Translations under genes and position numbers: made by a program
Shown here: in pieces, positions 34,641-43,128 of the stretch
Position numbering within the stretch: position 1 is the first letter of the stretch
Layout: the number at the start of each line of letters is the position of its first letter
DNA from: Anaerolineales bacterium
Lineage (GTDB): Bacteria; Chloroflexota; Anaerolineae; Anaerolineales; DRMV01
Assembly (NCBI GenBank): GCA_026996855.1
Contig: JALWJZ010000103.1
Span: 1 to 64,000, forward strand
DNA length: 64,000 nt
Direction of reading: 5' to 3'
The notes under the pieces: generated by a model
Told to the model about the DNA's origin: nothing
Database searches by the model: none
Seen by the model: only the letters and a program-made list of their open reading frames with translations

Positions 34641-34781
34641 ACGCGTTTTTCAAAATCCACCAAAGCGGCAAGAGCCATCGCATTTCCTCGCGGAGACACA
34701 AAGAAAATGCCGGCCTTCTCCAGCGGATACTCCGTGTTCTCCGTGGCTCTGTGTGAGTATTTGTTGTTAGAACATGCAAAA
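34641..34781. repeat. Dispersed repeat of about 145 bp, copy 1
   Basis: This block (starting ACGCGTTTTTCAAAATCCAC and ending near AACATGCAAAA) reappears in reverse orientation at 42948-43095. The best conserved part is CTCCAGCGGATACTCCGTG and the CTCTGTGTGAG segment after it. Confidence 0.88.
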
Positions 34782-34803
34782 TACCCGGCCCTAAATTCGC
34801 TGG

Positions 34804-34812
34804 TGGTATACT
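34804..34812 (+). promoter_or_regulatory. Extended -10 element before the alpha-2-macroglobulin gene
   Basis: TGGTATACT is an extended -10 (TGn plus TATACT) located 46 bp before the start codon. No good -35 is visible, which is usual for extended -10 promoters. Confidence 0.55.
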
Positions 34813-34857
34813 GATGGTACAAGCCGGGTTCGTCCTGCACCGCCATGGGAGGGACCC

Positions 34858-37800
34858 ATGCCCCAACGGTTCTCGGTGGTTTCATGGGGATGGGGGTTGG
34901 TTTTGGTGCTTTTGGCCGTCTTCGGGAAAGGGTGCACCACGGCTACGACATACCTCACCCCCGCCCAACCCACCTCCCCTCGAATGGCCGTCCCTTCGGT
35001 GGACCCAACGCCTGCGACGCCGTCCAACTTCTCCCTACCTTCACCTCCGCCCTCGACCGCATCCCCCCGCCTGCTGCTGTGGAACCCTCTGCCCGGAAGT
35101 CTGCTGCCCATGCCCCAGGCCCGGCTTCGCCTCGTCTTCGACCGGGCCATGGATCCTGCATCGGTGGACCGGGCCGTGCAGGTCGTCGATGAACACGGGA
35201 ACCCCTTGCCGGTTCGCATCGAATGGCCCGCCCCCAACGAAGCCGTACTTCGGATTTCGGGGCTGGAACCCGAGGCCACCCTCCGGGTGCAGGTGGGCGA
35301 GCAGGCCCGGGATGCCTGGGGAGCCACCCTGGAACGGGCCTACCGGGTCGAATACCACACCCTACCTCCGTTGAAGGTGACCCATCACCAACCCACCCGC
35401 CCACGGGATGTGGACCCACGCACCGACATCGTGCTGGTTTTCAATCAGCCCGTAGTCGGCCTGGAGGAAACCCTGCACGAAACCCCGCCGCCCTTCACCC
35501 TGGAACCGACGGTAGAAGGCCGGGGCCGCTGGACCAACCCTTCTACCTACGTCTTCCGCCCCGAGCCGCATCTGGCACCCAGCACCCGCTACACCCTTCG
35601 CCTCCGAGAGGACTTGCGCGCGGCTTCGGGCGCGCCTCTGGCCCAACAGGACCGCACCTTTTCCTTCCAAACCCAGCCGGTACAGGTGGAATCCCTGGAT
35701 GTCTCTCCCACCTTCCCCAAGGTCTGGAAATGGGACGGCCCGGAATGGGTCCATATCCGGCCCTCCATCCGCCTGGAACTCAGCCTCCCCCTGCCTTTGG
35801 AATCGGTAACACCCCATTTGTGCCTGGCCCCGCAGGACGCAACGAACACCTGTCTTCCCCTGGTGGGGGAGATGACCGAAGACGACGGCGGTTCTTACAC
35901 CTTTGCCCCCGAGGAGCCACTGGCCTTCGACCAGGATTACGTGTTGAGATTCCAGATTCCCCAAACCTCCTACAAAAAGGTGTTGAAATTCCACACCATC
36001 CGCCCGGTTCTCCACCTGGTAGCCGTTCAGGGGGAAGAAATCCACCCGGTGGAGGGGAGCACGGTAGAAACGCCGGTGCATCCCTATTGGGAAGGGTTCA
36101 GCCTCCATTTCGACGGCCCGCTGGCCCCCGACCAGGAATGGGAACGCTTCCTGGAAGCGCCAGAAGGTGTGCTCCTGAACATCAACGCCCACCCCGACGA
36201 GGGGATACTGCAAATTCAGTTGCTCAAATATGAACCGGATACGGTGTACACCTTTGCCTTGAAACCGGAATTGCGCACCCCTTGGGGCACGGAAACCGAA
36301 AGCACCTGGACGTGGAAGGTGAAGACCCCAAAGCCACCCCGGTCCCTTTCCTTAGGCCTGTTCGCCAACGATGACCATCGTTTCCTCATGGCCCAGGCGG
36401 AGACCGGGAAAGGGTTGCCCGTGTACGCCACCCAGGTGGAAGACGTGGTGCTGGAATTGTTCACACCCCGAGCACCGGACGTACAGGCGTGGTTTGCCTG
36501 GAACCCGTACTCGGAGACTCCCTGGAAGATGGGCGCGCCTTTCAGCACCCGAAAGGCAACCCTCCACGCGGGCTTGAAACCCCAGGCCTTCGTCCTGCCT
36601 TTGGCCGACCAGGGCCCGTTGCCCACGGGGTTTTACCTGGTGCACGTGCGCGAAGCCGCACCACCCCCGGGAGCCGAGCCCCTGGAGACCTCCTGGTACA
36701 TGATGGCCGTGGTGAACGTGCATTTGACGGTGAAGCGAACGGCCCGGGGGCTGTGGGTGTGGGCCGTGGACATGGAGACCGGGGAACCCGTACCGGACGC
36801 CCCGGTACAGGCCTACGACCATGAAGGCCGCCTGCTCTGGGAAGGCCGCACCGACGAGCAGGGCATGGCCCGGTGGCCGTGGGAGGAAGGCGAGAAGTTC
36901 GGTGTAGAGCTAGTAAGCCTGGGCCGGCCGGGAGGCCGCGCGCCTTTTGGCTTGGGCAGTCCCTGGTGGCACGACACCATCGCCCCCTGGGACTTCGACC
37001 TGGAAGAAGCCCGAAAGGAAAGCCCCTTCTGGGTGGCCGACCTGTACACCGACCGTCCCCTTTACAAGCCCGGCGACACCGTACATTTCCGCCTTACCCT
37101 GCGCCGCAACATGGACGGACGTTACCGACTGCTCGTCGAGCCGCTTCAAGCAACGTGTCGGTTGGTGCATTGGACGTCCGATTTCGAGGAAGAGACCGTG
37201 GCGCAGACCACTGTCCACGTCAGCCAAGAAGGCGTGGGCCACGGTGCCCTCCACCTTCCCCAAGATGCCGCGCCCGGCTCCTACACCCTGGAATGCGCCT
37301 GGGGCGATACTTACGCAGAAACCGCCTCCCTGCCCCTGGAGGTAGCCCACTATCGCAAGCCCACGGTGCAGGTGCAGGTACAGGCCGCCCGAATGGGCGA
37401 AGAGGTGCAGGGGGAAATCCGCACCCGCTTTTACAGCGGCGGTGCGGCCGGAGGGTTGACGGTGGATTGGGAGGTCTACTACCGTCCCAAGCCGTTCCAC
37501 CTGCCTGGGTATCACGTGGGCGACGACTGGTGGTGGGAATCGAACGCGCCCTCGGCACCCTTCGACTTCTGGCCGGGGCCTTGGTCGGGGGAGGTCTGGC
37601 GTTCCTGGTCTCAAGGGCGGGTGAAAACCGATTCTCAGGGGCGCGGAACCCTGACCTTTGCCCTGCCCGCTTCCCCGTACGACCCGCTGGAGATTCGCAT
37701 CCTGGCCCGCACCCGGGGACCGGACGGCGTGCCCACGTCCGAGCAGGACGTGCTGGTCTACGCTCCTCAACCCTTCTACCTGGGGTGGCGCGCCGAACCC

Positions 37801-40800
37801 GCCTGGCCTCGAGAAGGAGAAGAAACCCAATTGCTGCTCCGGGCGGTGCGGCCCGATGGCAACTCCGCGCCCCATGAAACCGTCCGCTATGCCCTTTACC
37901 GGGTGGAACTGGAATGGCTTCCCTCCTCCACGGAAGAGGAGAAGTACCAGACCACCTACATTCTTGTGGACCAGGGCACGGTCACCCTGGACGAACGGGG
38001 CCAGGCTCGGGTGCTCTGGACCCCACCCACGGGTGGGCTGTACGCCCTTTTGCTGGAAAGCGGCCAGGTACGGACGCGCGGCGCCCTGTGGGTGGTGGAT
38101 TCGGGGGACTGGTGGTATCCAGGACGGCATCACCGGCTGGAAATCACCCTGGACCAAAACACCTACCGCATCGGCGAAATCGTGGAAGTGTTCGTTCCCA
38201 ACCCCTGGCCTCACCCGGCCTACGCCTGGGTAACCTTGGAGCGCCACACCGTGCACGAAAGCCGCCTGGTGCTGGTGCCGCCGGGAGGCGACCGGGTGAC
38301 CTTCACCGTCACCGAGGACCACATCCCCAACATGTTCGTGGCTGTGGTGCTCGTGGGCGGGAAAACCCAGGGCCACGTGCAGGCCCGCTACGGCCTGGCC
38401 GAGTACCGGGTGCCACCGGAAACCAGGCTCCTGCAAGTGGAAGTGCAGGCCGAACCCGAAACCGCCCGGCCCGGCGAGGAGGTCACCCTCCACCTGCGGG
38501 TGACGGATGCGGAAGGCCAGCCGGTGCAGGGGGTCTTTTCCATCGCGGTGGTGGACCAGGCCCTGTTGGACATCGCCCAGGAGCGGGTGCCTCCGGTGCT
38601 GGAGGTCTTCTACAAACCCCTTGGGCTGGGCGTCCGCACCGGGCTGGCCTCGGTGTACGATTTCACCCTCAACCAACAACCACCCCCGTGGGATCGGGAC
38701 CTGGTACGTACTGGCCTGGGCGGTGGTGGCGGAGACGTGGTCCTGGAGCATCTCCCTGCCGCGCCGTCGCGTCGGGATTTCCGCGACACGGCTTTCTGGC
38801 TGCCCGAGGTGCGCACCGACGCGCAAGGCCGGGCCACGGTGACCTTCCCCCTGCCCGACAATCTCACCTTGTGGAACGTCTGGGTACGGGGGTTGGATTT
38901 GGAAACCCGGGTAGGCGAAGCGCGCGGCCAGGTGCGCAGCACCCTGCCCGTGTTGCTGGAACCCGTCACGCCCGCCTTCTTCATGGCCGGCGACCGGGTC
39001 CAACTGGCTGCGGTGGTGCATAACAACACCGACGCCCCCCTGCCCGCGCGGGTGACCCTCCAGGCCCAGGGCTTGCAACTGGAAGGCCTCGCGACCCAGG
39101 AGGTAACCCTGCCGGCCCACGACCAGGTACGGGTGACCTGGTGGGCCGGCGTGCCTCCCGAAGCCGAACGGGTAAACCTGAATTTCGCGGTGCAGGCCGG
39201 GCCGTACGCGGACCGGGTGCAACCCAAAGGCGCACCCTTCCCCGTGTACCGCTATTGGGCCGAAGAGACCCTGGGCGACCAGGGGGTGCTGGATCCGCAA
39301 AGCGCGGCCGGGGTGGAAATTCCCCTGATGGTTCCCCAAGAGGCCCATCAGGCCCGGCTGCAGGTGGGCTTGGCCCTGTCGCCCCTGGCCTCCCTGGAAA
39401 CGCCCGTGAAAGCCCTGCAGGCCTTCCCCTACTTTTGCAGTGAACAGTTGGCCTCTCGCCTCTGGGTGCAGGCATCCTGGCTCATGGCCTTGCAACACCT
39501 GGGCCGGGACGAAACCAAAGAAGCCCAGGCTTTGCAGAGGCGCATCCAGGAAACCTGGGCCATTCTGCGGGAACGGCAACTCTCCGGAGGTTGGGCCTGG
39601 TGGTCCACGGCAAAGGAACCCGATCCCATGGTGACCGCGTACGTACTCTGGGCAGGGTGGCAGGCCCATCGGGCCGGGGTGATTCCCGAAGACGACCCTG
39701 CGCTTACCGCGGCTCGTAGCATCCTGGCTCAAATGGAGCCGGAACCCCTGGAGCGCCGTTTTTCGCCCAACTTCCTCTCGTTCCTGTTCTTCGTCATGGC
39801 CGAAACCCAGGTGCCCCTGCCCGAGGCCTGGGAGCGGTGGCTTCCCCCTGAGGCCTTGGAACCTGCAGGCTTGGCCTTCCGGGCTGCCTTGTTGCAACGG
39901 GAGGGCCTGACCGACCGGGCCGGGGAAGCCTGGAACGCCCTGGAAGACGCGGCCCGGCACGAGGCCGACGCCGGGGTGGCCTGGCCCGCCGGCCGTATCG
40001 GAGGCTTTTGGGGTGCGGACGTGGCTGCCACTGCCACGGTGACGTATGTCCTGGCCCGTTACCGGCCGGAAACGCCTCTGCTGCCTCGCGCAGTGCAGTA
40101 CCTGCTGAGCGAACGCCTGCCCGACGGCACCTGGGGTTCCACCTTTGCCACGGCCTGGAGCCTGGCCGCGCTCACGACGTATGCCCAAAGCCGGGAAGCG
40201 GTGGCGGGCCAACGTCCCTTCCGCCTGCTGTGGGATGGCGACCTGTGGCAGGAAGAGGCGCTCCGCGCCCCCAAAGACCTGACTCGGACCTTCGACCGGG
40301 AACTGACCCCGGGCCTGCATCGCCTGGGTATTTACAACCTGGGGATCGGGCCTCTGCTGTACCAGGCCCAGATCCGCTGGTCCCTACCCGCCTCCCAGGC
40401 CACTCCCCTTCAACGGGGCCTGCTCCTGGAGCGTATCTACGAGCCGGTGACTTGTGAAGAACCGCCCTGTGCGCCGCTGCCGGATTTGCACGCCGCGGCT
40501 GGACAGGTGGTGCGGGTGCGCTTGCGTTTGCACGTGTACCAGCCCCTGGCGTACGTAGTGGTGGAAGACCGTCTCCCCGCGGGCGGGGTGGCCCTCAACC
40601 CCGCGTTGAAACACGAACGGGCACTCATCGAAGCCGCGGAAGGGACACAGCCGCGCGCCTGGTCCTGGCAGGAGGGGTGGGGCTGGTGGGTCTTTGCCGC
40701 GCCAGAAGTGTACCCCCATCGGGTGGTATGGGCCGCAACCCGCGTGCCCCAGGGGACATACGAACTGACCTATTTGCTGGATTTGCGCCACCCTGGCACC

Positions 40801-40902
40801 TACCAGACCGCACCCGCGCGAGCCTGGGCCTTCTACCGACCGACCCTCCAGGCCACCACGTCGGGCGCGTTGTGGACGGTGGAGCTGGCCGAAGAACGGT
40901 AG
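34858..40902 (+). CDS. Bacterial alpha-2-macroglobulin with thioester motif
   Basis: 2014 residues. A hydrophobic N-terminal helix is followed by Cys26 (FGKGC), a poor lipobox, and then a Pro/Ser/Thr linker, so it is exported and probably tethered. Ig-like domains follow (FDRAMDPASV near 100, LVFNQPVVGLEE near 190), then MG-type domains with TDRPLYKPGDTVHFRL near 728 and the DTAFWLPEVRTDAQGRATVTFPLPDNLTLW signature split near 1310-1340. The reactive thioester is present as CSEQ with Cys1527, followed by a terpenoid-cyclase-like helical domain. Family members trap proteases that attack the cell envelope. No PbpC gene is beside it, unlike the E. coli arrangement. GGGAGGG precedes the ATG. Confidence 0.93.
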   Translation: MPQRFSVVSWGWGLVLVLLAVFGKGCTTATTYLTPAQPTSPRMAVPSVDPTPATPSNFSLPSPPPSTASPRLLLWNPLPGSLLPMPQARLRLVFDRAMDPASVDRAVQVVDEHGNPLPVRIEWPAPNEAVLRISGLEPEATLRVQVGEQARDAWGATLERAYRVEYHTLPPLKVTHHQPTRPRDVDPRTDIVLVFNQPVVGLEETLHETPPPFTLEPTVEGRGRWTNPSTYVFRPEPHLAPSTRYTLRLREDLRAASGAPLAQQDRTFSFQTQPVQVESLDVSPTFPKVWKWDGPEWVHIRPSIRLELSLPLPLESVTPHLCLAPQDATNTCLPLVGEMTEDDGGSYTFAPEEPLAFDQDYVLRFQIPQTSYKKVLKFHTIRPVLHLVAVQGEEIHPVEGSTVETPVHPYWEGFSLHFDGPLAPDQEWERFLEAPEGVLLNINAHPDEGILQIQLLKYEPDTVYTFALKPELRTPWGTETESTWTWKVKTPKPPRSLSLGLFANDDHRFLMAQAETGKGLPVYATQVEDVVLELFTPRAPDVQAWFAWNPYSETPWKMGAPFSTRKATLHAGLKPQAFVLPLADQGPLPTGFYLVHVREAAPPPGAEPLETSWYMMAVVNVHLTVKRTARGLWVWAVDMETGEPVPDAPVQAYDHEGRLLWEGRTDEQGMARWPWEEGEKFGVELVSLGRPGGRAPFGLGSPWWHDTIAPWDFDLEEARKESPFWVADLYTDRPLYKPGDTVHFRLTLRRNMDGRYRLLVEPLQATCRLVHWTSDFEEETVAQTTVHVSQEGVGHGALHLPQDAAPGSYTLECAWGDTYAETASLPLEVAHYRKPTVQVQVQAARMGEEVQGEIRTRFYSGGAAGGLTVDWEVYYRPKPFHLPGYHVGDDWWWESNAPSAPFDFWPGPWSGEVWRSWSQGRVKTDSQGRGTLTFALPASPYDPLEIRILARTRGPDGVPTSEQDVLVYAPQPFYLGWRAEPAWPREGEETQLLLRAVRPDGNSAPHETVRYALYRVELEWLPSSTEEEKYQTTYILVDQGTVTLDERGQARVLWTPPTGGLYALLLESGQVRTRGALWVVDSGDWWYPGRHHRLEITLDQNTYRIGEIVEVFVPNPWPHPAYAWVTLERHTVHESRLVLVPPGGDRVTFTVTEDHIPNMFVAVVLVGGKTQGHVQARYGLAEYRVPPETRLLQVEVQAEPETARPGEEVTLHLRVTDAEGQPVQGVFSIAVVDQALLDIAQERVPPVLEVFYKPLGLGVRTGLASVYDFTLNQQPPPWDRDLVRTGLGGGGGDVVLEHLPAAPSRRDFRDTAFWLPEVRTDAQGRATVTFPLPDNLTLWNVWVRGLDLETRVGEARGQVRSTLPVLLEPVTPAFFMAGDRVQLAAVVHNNTDAPLPARVTLQAQGLQLEGLATQEVTLPAHDQVRVTWWAGVPPEAERVNLNFAVQAGPYADRVQPKGAPFPVYRYWAEETLGDQGVLDPQSAAGVEIPLMVPQEAHQARLQVGLALSPLASLETPVKALQAFPYFCSEQLASRLWVQASWLMALQHLGRDETKEAQALQRRIQETWAILRERQLSGGWAWWSTAKEPDPMVTAYVLWAGWQAHRAGVIPEDDPALTAARSILAQMEPEPLERRFSPNFLSFLFFVMAETQVPLPEAWERWLPPEALEPAGLAFRAALLQREGLTDRAGEAWNALEDAARHEADAGVAWPAGRIGGFWGADVAATATVTYVLARYRPETPLLPRAVQYLLSERLPDGTWGSTFATAWSLAALTTYAQSREAVAGQRPFRLLWDGDLWQEEALRAPKDLTRTFDRELTPGLHRLGIYNLGIGPLLYQAQIRWSLPASQATPLQRGLLLERIYEPVTCEEPPCAPLPDLHAAAGQVVRVRLRLHVYQPLAYVVVEDRLPAGGVALNPALKHERALIEAAEGTQPRAWSWQEGWGWWVFAAPEVYPHRVVWAATRVPQGTYELTYLLDLRHPGTYQTAPARAWAFYRPTLQATTSGALWTVELAEER

Positions 40903-40933
40903 ATTCATGAGCAGCCAGTCTTCCCAAAAAACG

Positions 40934-40961
40934 AAACGGGCGGCATGAACCGCCCGTTTTT
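40934..40961. terminator. Bidirectional terminator between A2M and bpsA
   Basis: AAACGGGCGG pairs with CCGCCCGTTT over a 6-nt loop. T-runs lie on both sides, serving the two convergent genes. Confidence 0.92.
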
Positions 40962-41004
40962 CAGGAAGCCGGAGAGGAGGCTGGCGGCTATGGGGAAGGT
41001 CGGC

Positions 41005-42027
41005 TCAATACGGCGTGGCCCAACTTTCCTCGTCCCGGTACACGGCTTCGTCGATGATGCGGGTGCCCCTCACCCGGGGCCGGGGAGGACGCACGGCTTC
41101 AATGCGGTAGAAGGAGGACTTGTACCAGTCGTGGTCGATGGGTACGCCCAGTCGGCGCACGATGGGCAGTTGCTCCTGGTAACTGAAGAAGTTGCCTTCC
41201 AGTTGCGGATACACGTTGAACTGCCGCCGGATGTCGGTAATGACGAAACCCATGTCCAGAAGCATTTCCTGGATGCGGTACCATTTTTGACGAGAGGCTT
41301 CCAGGGTGGTCAGGCCGAAGTAGCCGGCGCAGCCCACACCCTTGAGCGCGCTCACGCCCCGGGATAGGAACAGTTCGATGCCCGGCAGGGTTTCCACCGG
41401 GTCGGTGACGAACACGTCGAAGCGGCCTTGCAAATCCTCCGGCAGGGCGTGTTGCACATCCACCACCCGGGCCTGCACGGGAAGGTTCTCCCGCTCGGCC
41501 CAGTCGTTGATGAAGCGGATGAGGCGCTCGTCGATGTCGATGACCACCACTTCCTTGGGCAGACCGGTGAGGGCCGCAGCCAGGCTGAGCAGGTCGTCGT
41601 CGCCCACCACGAAAAGCCGCGCGTCCAGCAGGTCGCCCCGCTCGTACAAGAAGGCCACCCGCCGCATCACGCCCTCAGGGTCGATGAAGCCCTGGTCGTA
41701 CTGGGCCGCGGCCGAAGGCCGGGAGCGGGTGATTTCCAGGTACTTTTCGAAAGCCTGCTGCAACCGCTCGCCCCAGCGGTAGCCGGTGCCCTGGCACTGG
41801 GGGCAGCGCACGTCTTCCAAAAAGGCCCCCAAGCCCCGGGCCACCGCTTCCCCCTGCTCCGTCAAGCGCACCCGGCCGTCTTCCAGCACCACCCATCCCC
41901 GCCGCTGCCACACCTGCAATTGGTGGAAGAATTCGGGCAGCGAGGCGTCCTGCATGTCCAGCAGGCGGTACACGGAAAGCGGCCCTGCGCTCAAAGCCTG
42001 AAGCCATTGCCTGTCGATGCGGTCCAT
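41005..42027 (-). CDS. bpsA: Branched-chain polyamine synthase (N4-bis(aminopropyl)spermidine synthase)
   Basis: A 340-residue aminopropyltransferase of the BpsA type known from hyperthermophiles. An N-terminal winged-helix-like region precedes a CPQCQGTGY pair, then the Rossmann-type domain with the family's GDDDLLSLAAALTG (near 142), VIDIDERLI and VTDPVETLPG. The enzyme adds aminopropyl groups from decarboxylated SAM to spermidine, giving quaternary polyamines that stabilise nucleic acids at high temperature. It starts 4 bp after speD, which makes the aminopropyl donor. This pair is the main evidence for a thermophilic lifestyle. Confidence 0.9.
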   Translation of the reverse strand: MDRIDRQWLQALSAGPLSVYRLLDMQDASLPEFFHQLQVWQRRGWVVLEDGRVRLTEQGEAVARGLGAFLEDVRCPQCQGTGYRWGERLQQAFEKYLEITRSRPSAAAQYDQGFIDPEGVMRRVAFLYERGDLLDARLFVVGDDDLLSLAAALTGLPKEVVVIDIDERLIRFINDWAERENLPVQARVVDVQHALPEDLQGRFDVFVTDPVETLPGIELFLSRGVSALKGVGCAGYFGLTTLEASRQKWYRIQEMLLDMGFVITDIRRQFNVYPQLEGNFFSYQEQLPIVRRLGVPIDHDWYKSSFYRIEAVRPPRPRVRGTRIIDEAVYRDEESWATPY

Positions 42028-42031
42028 GGCG

Positions 42032-42457
42032 CTACCCCCGTTCCAGTTGGATGTGGCGGTACGAAGCCGGGCGGAAACGCTCCAGGAAGAGTTCGAAGGC
42101 CTTGACGGCCTTGGCCGGGTCGCCGCAGGTGAAAATGTCCAGATTGACCAGGCCGTGCTCCGGCCAGGTGTGCAGAGAAACGTGGCTCTCGGCCAGGAGC
42201 ACGATGCCGGTGACGCCGTGGGGATGGAATTGGTGATAGTAGGATTGAATCTTGGACAGTTCGGCTTCTTTCACGATGCCTTCCACGATGGGTTCCACGT
42301 CTTCCACGTAGGAAATCAACGCAGGATCCACTCCGTACAGTTCGACGATAATGTGCAACCCCACCGGCGCCATCTCGCGAGGGAAGCGGGACGCGCCGTT
42401 GCTGGGAGACACGGTGTGAAACGGCACCATGGTGTTGGTGATTTGCAAGGCCTTCAT
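42032..42457 (-). CDS. speD: S-adenosylmethionine decarboxylase proenzyme
   Basis: 141 residues from the ATG at 42457 behind GGAGGTG. The ORF-track start at 42508 would run through a structured leader. It is a prokaryotic class 1B AdoMetDC. Self-cleavage at the Glu-Ser bond in AESHVSLHTWPEHG would create the pyruvoyl cofactor, and YYHQFHPHGVTG and the Cys in DIFTCG complete the active site. It decarboxylates SAM for BpsA, the next gene 4 bp downstream. The N-terminus is about 20 residues longer than the shortest family members. Confidence 0.93.
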   Translation of the reverse strand: MKALQITNTMVPFHTVSPSNGASRFPREMAPVGLHIIVELYGVDPALISYVEDVEPIVEGIVKEAELSKIQSYYHQFHPHGVTGIVLLAESHVSLHTWPEHGLVNLDIFTCGDPAKAVKAFELFLERFRPASYRHIQLERG

Positions 42458-42509
42458 TGGCACCTCCTTTGGAACGAGAAGATTTGGAATGCAAGGCTTA
42501 AACGGCAAA

Positions 42510-42572
42510 CCCGAGCGGGAAAAGCGCCGTCCTTCCCCGTGGGGGGAAGATTCGGAGCCGTGCCCGCTCGGG
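42510..42572 (-). promoter_or_regulatory. Structured element in the speD-bpsA leader
   Basis: CCCGAGCGGG and its exact complement enclose a second hairpin (CTTCCCC/GGGGAAG), about 50 nt before the speD start. With the promoter at 42893 the leader would be about 430 nt long. A second fold, GGGGCAAG with CTTGTCCC enclosing GCCC/GGGC, lies near its 5' end at about 42837-42876. A regulatory RNA is plausible. Confidence 0.5.
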
Positions 42573-42892
42573 CCTGCCCCAGGGGCTATTGGCGCGCATG
42601 GGCCGGAGGCCGCGCGCTCCTTTCACCAGGGCCACCTCAGTCATAATGCCGCGCATGGGTCCCTCGCATTTGCAGTTTCAAAAAGCAAAACACGCAGCGT
42701 TTACGCATACCAAGATGCTCCTGTTGCGCTGAACCAAGGATTTTCCTCGGATTCATGACCGATTTCAAAGAAGTGTGGGTTCGACTTTGAACGTCAGGCT
42801 CTGGAAAACGGACAAACGCCTGGAAAATGATAAAAGGGACAAGTCATACCCATGCCCTCGGGCACTCCTTGCCCCTTATAGGGAGCGTCCTT

Positions 42893-42920
42893 ATTATACG
42901 CCGGAACGGGGAAAAATCAA
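42893..42920 (-). promoter_or_regulatory. Putative promoter of speD-bpsA
   Basis: On the minus strand TTGATT and a perfect TATAAT are 16 bp apart. No gene lies between it and speD, so transcripts would carry a long untranslated leader through the 42458-42886 gap. Confidence 0.65.
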
Positions 42921-42947
42921 GCAAATTTTTGGCCGCAAAGCCAGAAG

Positions 42948-43095
42948 TTTTGCATGTTCGAACAAAGACTCACACAGAGCCACGGAGAACACGGAGTATC
43001 CGCTGGAGAAGACCGACATTTCCTCTGTGTTCTCTGTGCCTCTGTGAGAAAAGGCGACGACTTTTGCCGCTTTTGGTGGATTTTGAAAAACGCGT
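42948..43095. repeat. Dispersed repeat of about 145 bp, copy 2 (inverted)
   Basis: Reverse complement of the block at 34641-34781, with a few small differences. It sits between trmFO and the speD promoter. The 42458-43128 gap contains no other gene that I can support. Confidence 0.88.
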
Positions 43096-43128
43096 GGGCC
43101 GCAAAGCCAGGCAACCTCTTCCCCCTCT

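Noticed and set aside
36910-40320. 1136-residue minus-strand ORF
   Set aside because: Shadow of the A2M gene, with no family motif and no ribosome site.
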